Origin: Bacteroidota bacterium
Lineage (GTDB): Bacteria; Bacteroidota; Bacteroidia; M30B66
Direction of reading: 5' to 3'
DNA length: 7,267 bases
Assembly (NCBI GenBank): GCA_020438185.1
Contig: JAGQVC010000078.1
Location: 1-7,267 of the forward strand
Shown here: positions 1 to 7,130 of the stretch, in pieces
Position numbering within the stretch: position 1 is the first letter of the stretch
Layout of the letters: every line of letters starts with the position of its first letter
Translations under genes and position numbers: made by a program
The notes under the pieces: model-generated
The model's input: the letters and a program-made list of their open reading frames with translations, nothing else
What the model was told of the DNA's origin: nothing
Databases searched by the model: none

Positions 1-253
1 GGAAAAACCAGCCACAGCAGGATAATCCGCAAACGATTGATATTATCAGAATTTTGATTCATTTGAAGTATTCAAGCGGCAAAATATAGAATTAAATTTA
101 ATTGATTTCCCTGATTTAACAGTGAACCGTATTATTGAAGGGTTTTGAATTATTCTTTTAATTTGAATTGAAATACCAGACTGAATCAATAAACATTATA
201 TTGCACAATTAAACTATCTGGATTGATTTATTATAATAAAACGGATTGCTATT
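1..253. other. left-edge region without an intact gene
   Basis: No complete gene is visible before the start codon at 254. Three plus-strand frames entering from the left edge close quickly, at 23-25, 55-57 and 87-89. Between 41 and 148 one frame stays open for 35 residues and ends in TGA at 146-148. Its composition is protein-like, with segments such as IELNLIDFPDL and VNRIIEGF, but there is an in-frame TGA at 38-40 and no start codon of its own. It may be the frameshifted or decayed 3' end of an upstream gene, or chance in AT-rich DNA. From 149 to 253 the sequence is AT-rich; I found no full TAnnTTTG promoter box there, although the promoter of the gene at 254 should lie in this stretch. 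Confidence 0.35.
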
Positions 254-619
254 ATGAAAGAGAGTGAAGAACAAAATGCCAGAATTGCAAAAATGACTTT
301 CGCCTCTGTTTATCCACATTATGTGGCAAAAGTTGAGAAAAAGGGAAGGAGTAAGGAAGAATTGCATGAAGTTATAAGCTGGCTGACAGGCTTCGATGAT
401 AAGCAGATTCAAAATCAGATTGACCAAAAATCAAGCTTTGAACAGTTTTTTATGGATTCAAAGATAAATCCCAATGCACATCTGATTACCGGGTTAATTT
501 GCGGATATCGCGTGGAAGAAATTCAAAACCCGCTAACCCAGCAGGTCCGATATCTGGATAAGCTGATTGATGAGTTGGCAAAGGGTAAAAAAATGGAAAA
601 GATTTTGAGAAGTGTCTGA
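254..619 (+). CDS. DUF2200 family protein
   Basis: This encodes a 121-residue soluble protein that matches the DUF2200 family along its whole length, as I remember that family. Visible hallmarks are FASVYPHYV at residues 16-24, a KKGRSKEEL block near 29-37 followed by WLTGF (43-47), NPN..LITG.ICGYRVEEI across 72-90, and a C-terminal block RYLDKLIDELAKGK (99-112) ending in MEKILR. The length is normal for the family, so the gene appears intact. There is no signal peptide or membrane segment, so it should be cytoplasmic. The ATG at 254 sits directly before the expected family N-terminus. No biochemical function is established that I know of. The DUF1801 gene starts 54 bp downstream on the same strand, which suggests an operon. 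Assignment is confident at family level; the role is unknown. Confidence 0.9.
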   Translation: MKESEEQNARIAKMTFASVYPHYVAKVEKKGRSKEELHEVISWLTGFDDKQIQNQIDQKSSFEQFFMDSKINPNAHLITGLICGYRVEEIQNPLTQQVRYLDKLIDELAKGKKMEKILRSV

Positions 620-673
620 AGTCTGATTACCGGTTTTTGGGAATTAAATATTATAATAATTAATTTCAAGCAG

Positions 674-1105
674 GTGAATATCGAGAGCTTAATTCAAAAC
701 TATATGTCCGAATTACCTGAACAGAAACGTCGGGATTTAATTGAAATAAAATCTTTAATTACCGGCACAATGATTGGCTGTAAACAGTGGTTTTTGGATG
801 GAAAGAATGAAGATGGCAAGATAGTTTCAAATCCCAATATTGGATTTGGCTCATGTATGATTCGCTATGCTGACGGGAAATCCAGAGAGTTTTATCGTAT
901 TGGAATTAGTGCAAATCAGTCGGGTATTTCAATTTATATTTTTGGATTAAATAGTAAAACCGAGCTACAGGATAAATTTGGCAGTCGCCTTGGAAAGGCT
1001 AAAGTGAGTGGTTATTGTATCAAATTCAACAAGCTGGAAAATGTCAACAGGGAAGCGCTGCAGGAAATGATTGAATGGCTTGCCGGGCAGGAAATTAAAA
1101 ATTGA
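674..1105 (+). CDS. DUF1801 (YdhG-like) domain protein
   Basis: This encodes a 143-residue protein with a DUF1801 domain, a small alpha/beta fold of unknown function that is widespread in bacteria. The features seen are an N-terminal helix with LPEQKRRDLIEIKSLI (14-29), a glycine-rich GFGS (57-60), the central YADGKSREFYRIG strand pair (65-77) followed by IYIFG (87-91), then GYCIKFNKLENVN (113-125) and a C-terminal helix ALQEMIEWL. The start used is GTG at 674. The first in-frame ATG, at 704 (residue 11), would cut into the N-terminal helix typical of the family, so GTG is preferred, but the ribosome-binding context is poor for both. There is no signal peptide, so it is probably cytoplasmic. 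It follows the DUF2200 gene by 54 bp and faces the AHSA1-like gene tail to tail. Confidence 0.85.
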   Translation: MNIESLIQNYMSELPEQKRRDLIEIKSLITGTMIGCKQWFLDGKNEDGKIVSNPNIGFGSCMIRYADGKSREFYRIGISANQSGISIYIFGLNSKTELQDKFGSRLGKAKVSGYCIKFNKLENVNREALQEMIEWLAGQEIKN

Positions 1106-1124
1106 AGCGTCCTGTTTTTTAATT
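1093..1124. terminator. possible bidirectional terminator between convergent genes
   Basis: A perfect 9-bp inverted repeat, AATTAAAAA (1093-1101) and TTTTTAATT (1116-1124), with a 14-nt loop covers the end of the DUF1801 gene and lies 24 bp from the end of the opposing gene. The stem is purely A/T and therefore weak. On the plus strand its right arm begins inside a run of six T. Its position between two convergent genes fits a shared terminator, but an A/T-only palindrome in AT-rich DNA can arise by chance. Confidence 0.25.
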
Positions 1125-1148
1125 GTGCCTTTGCCAATCTGACATTAG

Positions 1149-1580
1149 TCAAACATCCAATCTCAAACGATAAGGAACAACTTCACCAAACTCTAAATAC
1201 CGCTTAAGAATCCTTAAATACATGGCCCAACAAAACGCGGTAGTCTTGAAATGGTCGTTCTCTAAATTCCAGTTTTTATGGTAAAATTCAAGTTCAACCG
1301 ATTTGTTTTTTTCTTTTAACCTAAATCCAACCTGAGTTCCGTTCCAATCCTGATCCGATTTAATCATTCTTAATTCAAATTCCCTGTTGTCAATCCACTT
1401 CGTTACTTCCGCCTTCCAATAATAATCCGGTTCAAAATACAAATCATAAATTCCACCCAGCTTTTGTTCTGCTTCGCAGGATGCAGTCCACCAATTATTT
1501 AATCTTGAAGGTGTTGAAATTGCTCCGAACACTTTCTCAGCACTGGCATTGACCGGAAACAGGAAATTAATTGAATGCAT
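1149..1580 (-). CDS. AHSA1/SRPBCC-fold (START-like) protein
   Basis: This encodes a 143-residue protein of the SRPBCC superfamily, AHSA1 branch, whose helix-grip fold encloses a hydrophobic pocket for small ligands. The pattern seen is typical: an N-terminal strand, then A.AEKVFGAISTPSRLNNWW (residues 12-31), LGGIYDLYF (41-49), a WKAEVTKWIDNREFEL strand (55-70), FRL (86-88), VELEFYHKNW (95-104) and the long C-terminal helix with CWAMYLRILKRYLEFG (117-132). The length is normal and the gene looks intact. There is no signal peptide, so it should be cytoplasmic. The ligand cannot be read from the sequence. The start ATG at 1580 lies 29 nt after the stop of the lipoprotein gene on the same strand, so the two may share a transcript, although their products have no obvious link. 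Confidence 0.88.
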   Translation of the reverse strand: MHSINFLFPVNASAEKVFGAISTPSRLNNWWTASCEAEQKLGGIYDLYFEPDYYWKAEVTKWIDNREFELRMIKSDQDWNGTQVGFRLKEKNKSVELEFYHKNWNLENDHFKTTAFCWAMYLRILKRYLEFGEVVPYRLRLDV

Positions 1581-1609
1581 CAGAGTCTGGTTTTAAATGG
1601 CTTAATAAA

Positions 1610-2512
1610 CTATTCAATTTTAGGAATCAAACCTCTCAGGCCCATATCTACGACATTTTCATTAGCACCGGGCTCAACATCCCATAAACCATTGTTATTG
1701 GAGTCGACCCACTCGAAGCTTTTATTCACCGAAAGTGACATGTTAAGGACAATATCCTGAGTTTCGTGGCCTGTGATTACCAGCGCATTTTCGAATTGAC
1801 CTGTAACAACGCAACTTCCCGCAGGAATTGGGGAAGAATTAAAAAGTGGATTCGGAACTGTTGTTGCGCCCGGAGGAGCTTGTCCTGTATTTACACTGTA
1901 GGCTGTTTCAAAACCCCAGTAACCTTGCAAACGATTGCCGTTAACCGTTATATTTTGATTTTTAATTAAATAAGATTGAATGTAGGAATTGTAACCAACA
2001 AAACTCGCCAGGGTGCCGGTTAATCCTAAGTTATTGTAATAAAATTTAACATCATAATTCTGGTACGACAAGGAAAGTCGAACCCATTCATAAGTTCCCG
2101 GAGTTACACTTGCAAGTGGGATTTCCAAAAATGTTTCGCCGGGTTTAATCACGATGCTTTTTGAAAAATCTATGGCGTTGGCACCGCCGGCAGTGGTTTC
2201 CTCGGCATGATAAACAACTTCTCCTTCTCCAAGCAACGTGTAAGCGCTTGGTGCCAGTTCGAAATAATGAGCGGCAATTGCATTAAAAACGGGACTTTGC
2301 GCTGCATTGCCACTTCCGATAGAAGCAGGTTGTCCCGTATTTCCCAAACGCTGCTGCGTTGAATCAACCGATAATTTAACAATTAATTTGGGACCCTGAG
2401 GAATAACCGGATCGGGAATTTCCTTCGGGTCTTTCTTGCAAGAAGAAAGCAGCGAAAGTACTACTAATGAAACAAGCAGACAGAGCTTAGCGGAATGGAT
2501 ATTTCGATTCAT
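1610..2512 (-). CDS. putative lipoprotein of unknown function
   Basis: This encodes a 300-residue exported lipoprotein that I do not recognise as a named family. A signal peptide with hydrophobic core (residues 9-22) ends in the lipobox LSSC, with Cys25 as the lipid-anchored residue, followed by KKDPKEIPDP and a proline-rich linker. The mature part is rich in aromatic residues and short beta-like segments, with SLSYQNYDVKFYY near 147-159 and LQGYWGFET near 195-203. Near the C-terminus, DSNNNGLWD (270-278) resembles a calcium-binding loop of the DxNxNG type. The frame is open back to a TTG at 2536 and also has an ATG at 2521. The ATG at 2512 is chosen because it gives a normal 24-residue signal peptide. 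It probably sits in the periplasm or on the cell surface. It follows dnaE by 155 bp, so it probably has its own promoter. Confidence 0.8.
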   Translation of the reverse strand: MNRNIHSAKLCLLVSLVVLSLLSSCKKDPKEIPDPVIPQGPKLIVKLSVDSTQQRLGNTGQPASIGSGNAAQSPVFNAIAAHYFELAPSAYTLLGEGEVVYHAEETTAGGANAIDFSKSIVIKPGETFLEIPLASVTPGTYEWVRLSLSYQNYDVKFYYNNLGLTGTLASFVGYNSYIQSYLIKNQNITVNGNRLQGYWGFETAYSVNTGQAPPGATTVPNPLFNSSPIPAGSCVVTGQFENALVITGHETQDIVLNMSLSVNKSFEWVDSNNNGLWDVEPGANENVVDMGLRGLIPKIE

Positions 2513-2557
2513 TTTTACCATCAGTATTTGATACAAGGTAGGATAAAAATGAGTCCA

Positions 2558-2578
2558 TTCTGATTTTAAGAATCAGAA
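2558..2578. repeat. 8-bp inverted repeat upstream of the lipoprotein gene
   Basis: TTCTGATT (2558-2565) and AATCAGAA (2571-2578) form a perfect inverted repeat around a 5-nt loop in the dnaE-lipoprotein gap. It lies 45 nt before the lipoprotein start and about 90 nt after the dnaE stop. It could be an operator, a leader hairpin or a terminator for dnaE. No T run follows it directly on the minus strand, so a classic terminator is not favoured. Confidence 0.3.
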
Positions 2579-2667
2579 ATTTATTTCTCAGTTAAAATTC
2601 GGAAAGCGTCACTCAAAATTGAATAAATAATCAATTTCAAATTATCCCTGTAAAATCCTCTGCAATT

Positions 2668-5600
2668 CTAATTCAGCTGATATTCCATTCCGGTTAATTT
2701 ACTCACTTCGGAAAGTAATTCGGGATTGGGATCGACTTTTATTTGTCCGGCCAGCAGACTGATATTCAGCATCGGGTCGCGACTTATTAATTGAATCCTC
2801 AGTTTGCATTTTCCGGGATGCTCTTCAAATAATAATTTCATGCGTTGAATCATCGCCTCTTCAAGCTGGTTCTCGTTTACGGAAAAGGTAACCTGAGTGT
2901 ATTTGTCCTTTAATTCCGAAAGCAAACCTATTCGGATAATATCCGGCTCAAATCGCGTTCTGTCGCGGAAATCCTCACGCGCTTTCCAATTGATATAAAT
3001 GATACTTCCCTGCTCAAGCAGGTGCTTAAATTTCATGTATGTTTCAGAAAATATCCGCATTTCATGCGAACCGCTAAAATCTTCGAAAACAAACTGACCA
3101 TATGGTTTTCCGGATTTTGACATGCGATGTTGAACCGCAGTAATAATTCCTCCGCTTTTTTGATCTCCGGAGTTTTTAAACGCAGAAACATCCTTTAGCA
3201 AATCGGCATTTACGAAACGGAAATTATCCATTTCTGATTTATAATCATCCAGCGGGTGACCGCTGAGATAAATACCAACCACCTCTTTTTCCTTTTCCAA
3301 TTTCTCCAGTACATGCCAGGCCTCTGAAGCGGGCAGGGCAGGAGGCGGAATTTCCAGTTCTTCGGCCTGATCACCAAAGAGTGAATTCTGCGTATTGTCG
3401 CGGGCTTCCTGAACACTTTGCCCAAACTTAACAAGGATGTCCAAAAAAGGCGGTTTGCCAAAGCCTTCGGTATGGAAAAATACAGAACGGTCAGAAATTC
3501 CCATATTATCGAAAGCACCGGCAAGAGCCAGATTTTCGACCGTTTTCTTATTTACGGCGCGTAAATTAACACGACGCATAAAATCAAAAATATCTTCAAA
3601 GGCACCATTTTCCTGACGCTCTTTAACAATCACATCAACAGCACCTTCACCAACACCTTTAATTGCAGCCAGACCAAAACGAATTTCCCCCTTTTTATTT
3701 ACCGAGAATTTCATTTTAGATTCATTTACATCGGGGCCCAGAACCGGGATTCCCATACGGCGGCATTCTTCCATGAAAAACGTGAGTTTATCCATCGAAG
3801 AAAGGTTGTTGGTTAAGTTGGCCGCCATAAATTCGGCGGGATAATGCGCTTTTAAATAAGCAGTTTGGTAAGCTACAAAAGCATAACAGGTAGAGTGCGA
3901 CTTGTTAAATGCATAAGATGCAAATGCTTCCCAGTCTGTCCAGATTTTATCGAGTTTGGTTGAATCCAGTCCTTTCTCGCTGGCACCTGCAATAAATTTG
4001 GGCTTGAGCTCATCCAGTGTTTTCCGGTCTTTTTTACCCATCGCTTTTCTCAATACATCTGCATCACCTTTACTAAAGCCGGCCAGCTTTTGAGAGAGTA
4101 GCATCACCTGCTCCTGATACACGGTGATACCATAAGTTTCTTCCAGGTATTCTTCCATTTCCGGAACGTCGTATGTTACTTCCTGCAAGCCGTGTTTCCG
4201 CTTAATAAAATCGGGAATATATTCCAGCGGACCCGGTCTGTACAAGGCATTCATGGCAATTAAATCCTCGAATTTATCGGGCTTTAAATCACGCAGGTAT
4301 TTTTGCATTCCGGCGCTTTCAAACTGGAATGTTGCGTTTGTTTCAGCTTTCTGGTACAATTCAAATGTTTTCGGATCATCCAGTGGAATATTATCTATTT
4401 CTATTTCTACACCATGGTTATCCTTAATCATTTGCAATGCGTCGCGAATAATCGTGAGCGTTTTAAGACCAAGAAAGTCCATTTTTATTACGCCGGCATC
4501 TTCAATTACCTTCCCTTCAAACTGTGTAACAAGTAAATCGGAATCCTTAGAAAGCGCCACAGGAATGAGCTCCGTTAAATCTTTGGGAGCGATAATAATT
4601 CCGGCTGCGTGCACACCAACATTTCGCACAGATCCTTCGAGTGTTAGCGCCTCGTGAAGCACTTTTCCCTGAAGGGTTTCCTTTTGCTCATATATTTCAC
4701 GGAGTTTTTTAATATTCTCCATGTCATCTGAAGCATAACCTTCTTTTTCTTTCAGACTGTCCTTTCCATCAAGCGGAGCAAGGATTACACGGTTTAAAAC
4801 AGTGCCCGGTTTATCGGGAACCAATTTCGCCAGCATATTCGATTCGGCCAGATCAAGATCCATAACGCGGGCAACATCTTTAATTGACGATTTTGCTGCC
4901 ATGGAGCCGTAAGTGATGATTTGGGCAACCTGGTTTTTTCCGTATTTCTCAACAACGTAATCAATTACTTTCTGGCGCCCCTCGTCGTCAAAATCCGTAT
5001 CAATATCGGGCATGGATGCACGTTCAGGATTTAAAAAACGCTCAAAAAGTAAATCGTATTTAATGGGGTCGATATTGGTAATTCCAATGCAGTAGGCAAC
5101 CGCAGAACCTGCTGCGGAACCGCGCCCGGGACCGATAAATACGCCAAGATCGCGACCTGCCTTAATAAAATCAGCTACAATCAGGAAGTAACCGGCAAAA
5201 CCCATTCGTTCGATAACGCCCAGTTCGAAATTCAGGCGCTCTTCAGCCTCCGCTTCCAGTGTTCCGTAGCGTTCCATGGCACCCTGCATGGTAAGGTGCC
5301 GCAGGTATTCCATTTCGGTGGCGAATTCTTTAGGATAAGGAAACTGAGGAAGTGCGATTGCCTTGGTAAGGCTGAGCAACTCAACTTTATCGACAATTTC
5401 GTTGGTATAATCAATTGCTTTTGGAATGTCGGCAAAAAGCCGGTTCATTTCTTCCTGCTTTTTGAAATAAAACTGATCGTTGTAAAAAGCGAAACGTGTC
5501 CCTTTCAGCGATGCTTCATCGTCGTTAAATTCCTTATTTGTGGGCATGCTTTGCTTAGCACCCGTATTAATACAAAGTAAAATATCGTGTGCATTGGCAT

Positions 5601-6264
5601 CGTCCTGATCCACATAATGCGAATCGTTGGTAGCAATGACTTTTACATTGTATTTTTCGCTCCATTCCAGCAAAACTTTATTGACTTCTTCCTGTTCCGG
5701 AATGTGGTGGCGCTGCAATTCGATGTAATAATCCTCGCCAAAAATATCCAGCCACCATTTAAATAATTCTTCGGCTTTTTCGGGACCATGTTTAATAATT
5801 GCACGAGGAATTTCTGCACCCAGACAGCAGGTTGTAGCAATTAATCCATCGTGATGCTGAAGTACCAGTTCTTTGTCAATTCTCGGGTATTTCCCGTAAA
5901 GTCCTTCGAGGTAACCGAGCGAACAAAGTTTTATCAGGTTTTTATAGCCGGTTTCATTTTTTGCCAGCAAAAGCTGGTGATAACGCACATCCTTATCATC
6001 GCGGGAAAAAGCCCGTTTGTGTCGGTCATCAACCAGATAAAATTCGCATCCTACAATGGGTTTTACCAGTGGTTTTCCGTCGCTTCCCTTGTTTTTATAA
6101 GCTTCTGCAACAAATGCAAAAGCACCAAACATATTACCGTGATCGGTAATAGCTAAAGCAGGCTGCTCATCGGCAATTGCTTTCTTAAAAAGCTTTTTAA
6201 TGTCGGCGGCTCCGTCGAGTAAAGAAAATTGGGTGTGGACGTGTAAATGCGAAAACTTAGGCAT
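2668..6264 (-). CDS. dnaE: DNA polymerase III alpha subunit (replicative)
   Basis: This 1198-residue catalytic subunit of the replicative DNA polymerase extends DNA at the replication fork. It is slightly longer than the roughly 1160 residues of E. coli DnaE and appears intact. The N-terminal PHP domain (about 1-290) shows HLHVH (H8, H10), LLDG (D17), TDHG (H42), CEF (E74), H96, TCCLG (C147) and NDSH (D214, H216). The polymerase core has GPGRGSAAGS (378-387) and PDIDTDF with catalytic D420 and D422; the third aspartate is D596 in KMDFLGL. A helix-hairpin-helix region lies near 860-920, the clamp-binding motif QNSLF is at 959-963, and an OB fold is near 1038-1112. The ATG at 6264 gives the expected family N-terminus. 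The next gene downstream is an unrelated lipoprotein 155 bp away, so dnaE is probably transcribed alone. Confidence 0.98.
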   Translation of the reverse strand: MPKFSHLHVHTQFSLLDGAADIKKLFKKAIADEQPALAITDHGNMFGAFAFVAEAYKNKGSDGKPLVKPIVGCEFYLVDDRHKRAFSRDDKDVRYHQLLLAKNETGYKNLIKLCSLGYLEGLYGKYPRIDKELVLQHHDGLIATTCCLGAEIPRAIIKHGPEKAEELFKWWLDIFGEDYYIELQRHHIPEQEEVNKVLLEWSEKYNVKVIATNDSHYVDQDDANAHDILLCINTGAKQSMPTNKEFNDDEASLKGTRFAFYNDQFYFKKQEEMNRLFADIPKAIDYTNEIVDKVELLSLTKAIALPQFPYPKEFATEMEYLRHLTMQGAMERYGTLEAEAEERLNFELGVIERMGFAGYFLIVADFIKAGRDLGVFIGPGRGSAAGSAVAYCIGITNIDPIKYDLLFERFLNPERASMPDIDTDFDDEGRQKVIDYVVEKYGKNQVAQIITYGSMAAKSSIKDVARVMDLDLAESNMLAKLVPDKPGTVLNRVILAPLDGKDSLKEKEGYASDDMENIKKLREIYEQKETLQGKVLHEALTLEGSVRNVGVHAAGIIIAPKDLTELIPVALSKDSDLLVTQFEGKVIEDAGVIKMDFLGLKTLTIIRDALQMIKDNHGVEIEIDNIPLDDPKTFELYQKAETNATFQFESAGMQKYLRDLKPDKFEDLIAMNALYRPGPLEYIPDFIKRKHGLQEVTYDVPEMEEYLEETYGITVYQEQVMLLSQKLAGFSKGDADVLRKAMGKKDRKTLDELKPKFIAGASEKGLDSTKLDKIWTDWEAFASYAFNKSHSTCYAFVAYQTAYLKAHYPAEFMAANLTNNLSSMDKLTFFMEECRRMGIPVLGPDVNESKMKFSVNKKGEIRFGLAAIKGVGEGAVDVIVKERQENGAFEDIFDFMRRVNLRAVNKKTVENLALAGAFDNMGISDRSVFFHTEGFGKPPFLDILVKFGQSVQEARDNTQNSLFGDQAEELEIPPPALPASEAWHVLEKLEKEKEVVGIYLSGHPLDDYKSEMDNFRFVNADLLKDVSAFKNSGDQKSGGIITAVQHRMSKSGKPYGQFVFEDFSGSHEMRIFSETYMKFKHLLEQGSIIYINWKAREDFRDRTRFEPDIIRIGLLSELKDKYTQVTFSVNENQLEEAMIQRMKLLFEEHPGKCKLRIQLISRDPMLNISLLAGQIKVDPNPELLSEVSKLTGMEYQLN

Positions 6265-6268
6265 AATG

Positions 6269-6276
6269 CAAATATG
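6269..6276 (-). promoter_or_regulatory. possible -7 box of a dnaE promoter
   Basis: CATATTTG differs by one base from the Bacteroidota -7 consensus TAnnTTTG and ends only 4 nt before the dnaE ATG. Transcription from it would start at or very near the ATG and give an essentially leaderless message. No TTG lies at the expected -33 distance (only TTT), so support is weak. The same ATATTTGCA core occurs in the better promoter at 7101-7108. Confidence 0.22.
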
Positions 6277-6411
6277 CTCAATTGCCGCGGCGCTTAAAAG
6301 CGGGATTTATGAACAGCGATGTTAATGGAGTGGTAACTTGTTGACTGTTAGTTATGGACGAAGCAATAAACTGAAATGCATCAGCAAAATCGAATGCCTC
6401 TTTTCTTCATT

Positions 6412-6424
6412 CAGCCGAAGGCTG
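6412..6424. repeat. GAA-triloop hairpin in the dnaE upstream gap
   Basis: CAGCC (6412-6416) and GGCTG (6420-6424) form a perfect 5-bp GC-rich stem around GAA, with one T·G and one T-A pair possible outside it. It stands out from the AT-rich surroundings in the 231-bp gap between the small lipoprotein and dnaE. No T run follows it on either strand. It resembles the hairpin at 6467-6487, and the cores GCCGAAGGC and GCCTTCGGC are exact reverse complements. Confidence 0.4.
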
Positions 6425-6466
6425 GAAAATTAATGCGGTTGCTATTTATTATTACAGCAGTTTGTG

Positions 6467-6487
6467 TTTTCTGCCTTCGGCAGGAAA
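6467..6487 (-). terminator. hairpin after the small lipoprotein gene, possible terminator
   Basis: CTGCC (6471-6475) and GGCAG (6479-6483) form a 5-bp stem with a 3-nt loop. T/A pairs at 6467-6469 and 6485-6487 extend it, with one wobble or mismatch between. It begins 8 nt beyond the stop codon of the lipoprotein gene, where a terminator is expected. On the minus strand the bases after it are AC-rich and not a T run, so it may act as a 3' end stabiliser or be part of an intergenic repeat. Apart from this and the hairpin at 6412-6424, the gap to dnaE contains no gene I can support. Confidence 0.35.
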
Positions 6488-6495
6488 TTCGGGTT

Positions 6496-7062
6496 TTACT
6501 GGATTACAACCGGAAAATTGACATCAATATCTGTAGCTCCCGGGCTGCAGCTGCCGTCTTTAATTCCGGGCTGGTGGCGTAATTCAATTTGCATGGCACC
6601 GTTGCCTGCGGCTCCTGTTATCCATTTGGATTGAAGTCCTAAGGCATAACCATTATCATCAAAATCCAGAATTGTTACTGAAGCGCTCGTGCCTGTTGGT
6701 GTATAGCAAAACCGGTGGTCATTTTTTTCTTCTTCAACTTCGTTGGATATAGTGTCAACCGGACTCGCCGTTTCGTTTAATAAAATGATATTCGTGTACC
6801 AGGTTTTATTTGCTTCCAGCACGATGTCATCAAATATATCGTAGGTCGCTCCGCCATCTCCGTCGGGATCACGAAAAGTTGCCATTTTAATATTAGAGGC
6901 ATCAGCAGAGTCGGTGAAGATTAATTTCATGGTTGTAATTACTTCTTCTTCATTAATTATTGGTTTTGGCTTATCCACGGGATCTTCATCTTTTTTACAG
7001 CCTGACCATATCAAAGCAACACCTGCAGAAAATAACACCGATTTTAATAATTGTCCAATCAT
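6496..7062 (-). CDS. small lipoprotein linked to a TonB-dependent receptor
   Basis: This encodes a 188-residue exported lipoprotein. The signal peptide ends in IWSGC, with Cys22 as the probable lipidation site; Trp at -3 is unusual for a lipobox. The mature protein starts KKDEDPVDKP, then NEEEVITTMKLIFT (37-50), EANKTWYTNIILLNET (83-98), EVEEEKNDH (108-116), WITGAAGNGAMQIELRHQPG (147-166) and a C-terminal GATDIDVNFPVVIQ. From memory this matches a small Bacteroidota lipoprotein family found beside TonB-dependent receptors, sometimes labelled 'type 1 periplasmic binding fold', a name that does not suit its size. The frame is open back to a TTG at 7092. The ATG at 7062 is preferred because it gives a normal signal peptide and leaves about 30 nt of leader after the promoter. 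Metal uptake is an inferred role. Confidence 0.85.
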   Translation of the reverse strand: MIGQLLKSVLFSAGVALIWSGCKKDEDPVDKPKPIINEEEVITTMKLIFTDSADASNIKMATFRDPDGDGGATYDIFDDIVLEANKTWYTNIILLNETASPVDTISNEVEEEKNDHRFCYTPTGTSASVTILDFDDNGYALGLQSKWITGAAGNGAMQIELRHQPGIKDGSCSPGATDIDVNFPVVIQ

Positions 7063-7100
7063 GATAAATAGTTTGAAATAACAGAAATGCAATTGAGTTG

Positions 7101-7130
7101 CAAATATAGCTGTTCGATTTATATATGCAA
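7101..7130 (-). promoter_or_regulatory. Bacteroidota-type promoter of the small lipoprotein gene
   Basis: The minus strand has TATATTTG (7101-7108), an exact match to the -7 consensus TAnnTTTG, and TTG (7128-7130) as the -33 element with a 19-nt spacer, the spacing known for Bacteroides promoters. The box ends 38 nt before the ATG at 7062, which leaves a leader of about 30 nt. The -33 element lies inside the palindrome at 7124-7142, so a protein bound there should block the promoter. Confidence 0.6.

Noticed and set aside
209..427. 72-codon minus-strand open frame
   Set aside because: It is antisense to the well-supported DUF2200 gene and has no recognisable features.
2513..2536. Upstream TTG (2536) and ATG (2521) starts for the 300-residue lipoprotein
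   Set aside because: They add residues before a signal peptide that is already complete from the ATG at 2512. The ATG at 2521 remains possible.
4253..4657. 134-codon plus-strand open frame inside dnaE
   Set aside because: It lies wholly antisense to the conserved polymerase core, and its serine- and isoleucine-rich composition is typical of a reverse-strand shadow.
6376..6582. 68-codon plus-strand open frame
   Set aside because: It overlaps the 3' end of the small lipoprotein gene in antisense, has low-complexity composition and includes both intergenic hairpins. Nothing supports it as a gene.
7063..7092. Upstream TTG start for the small lipoprotein
   Set aside because: It would place the start about 9 nt from the -7 box and lengthen the signal peptide; the ATG at 7062 fits both better.
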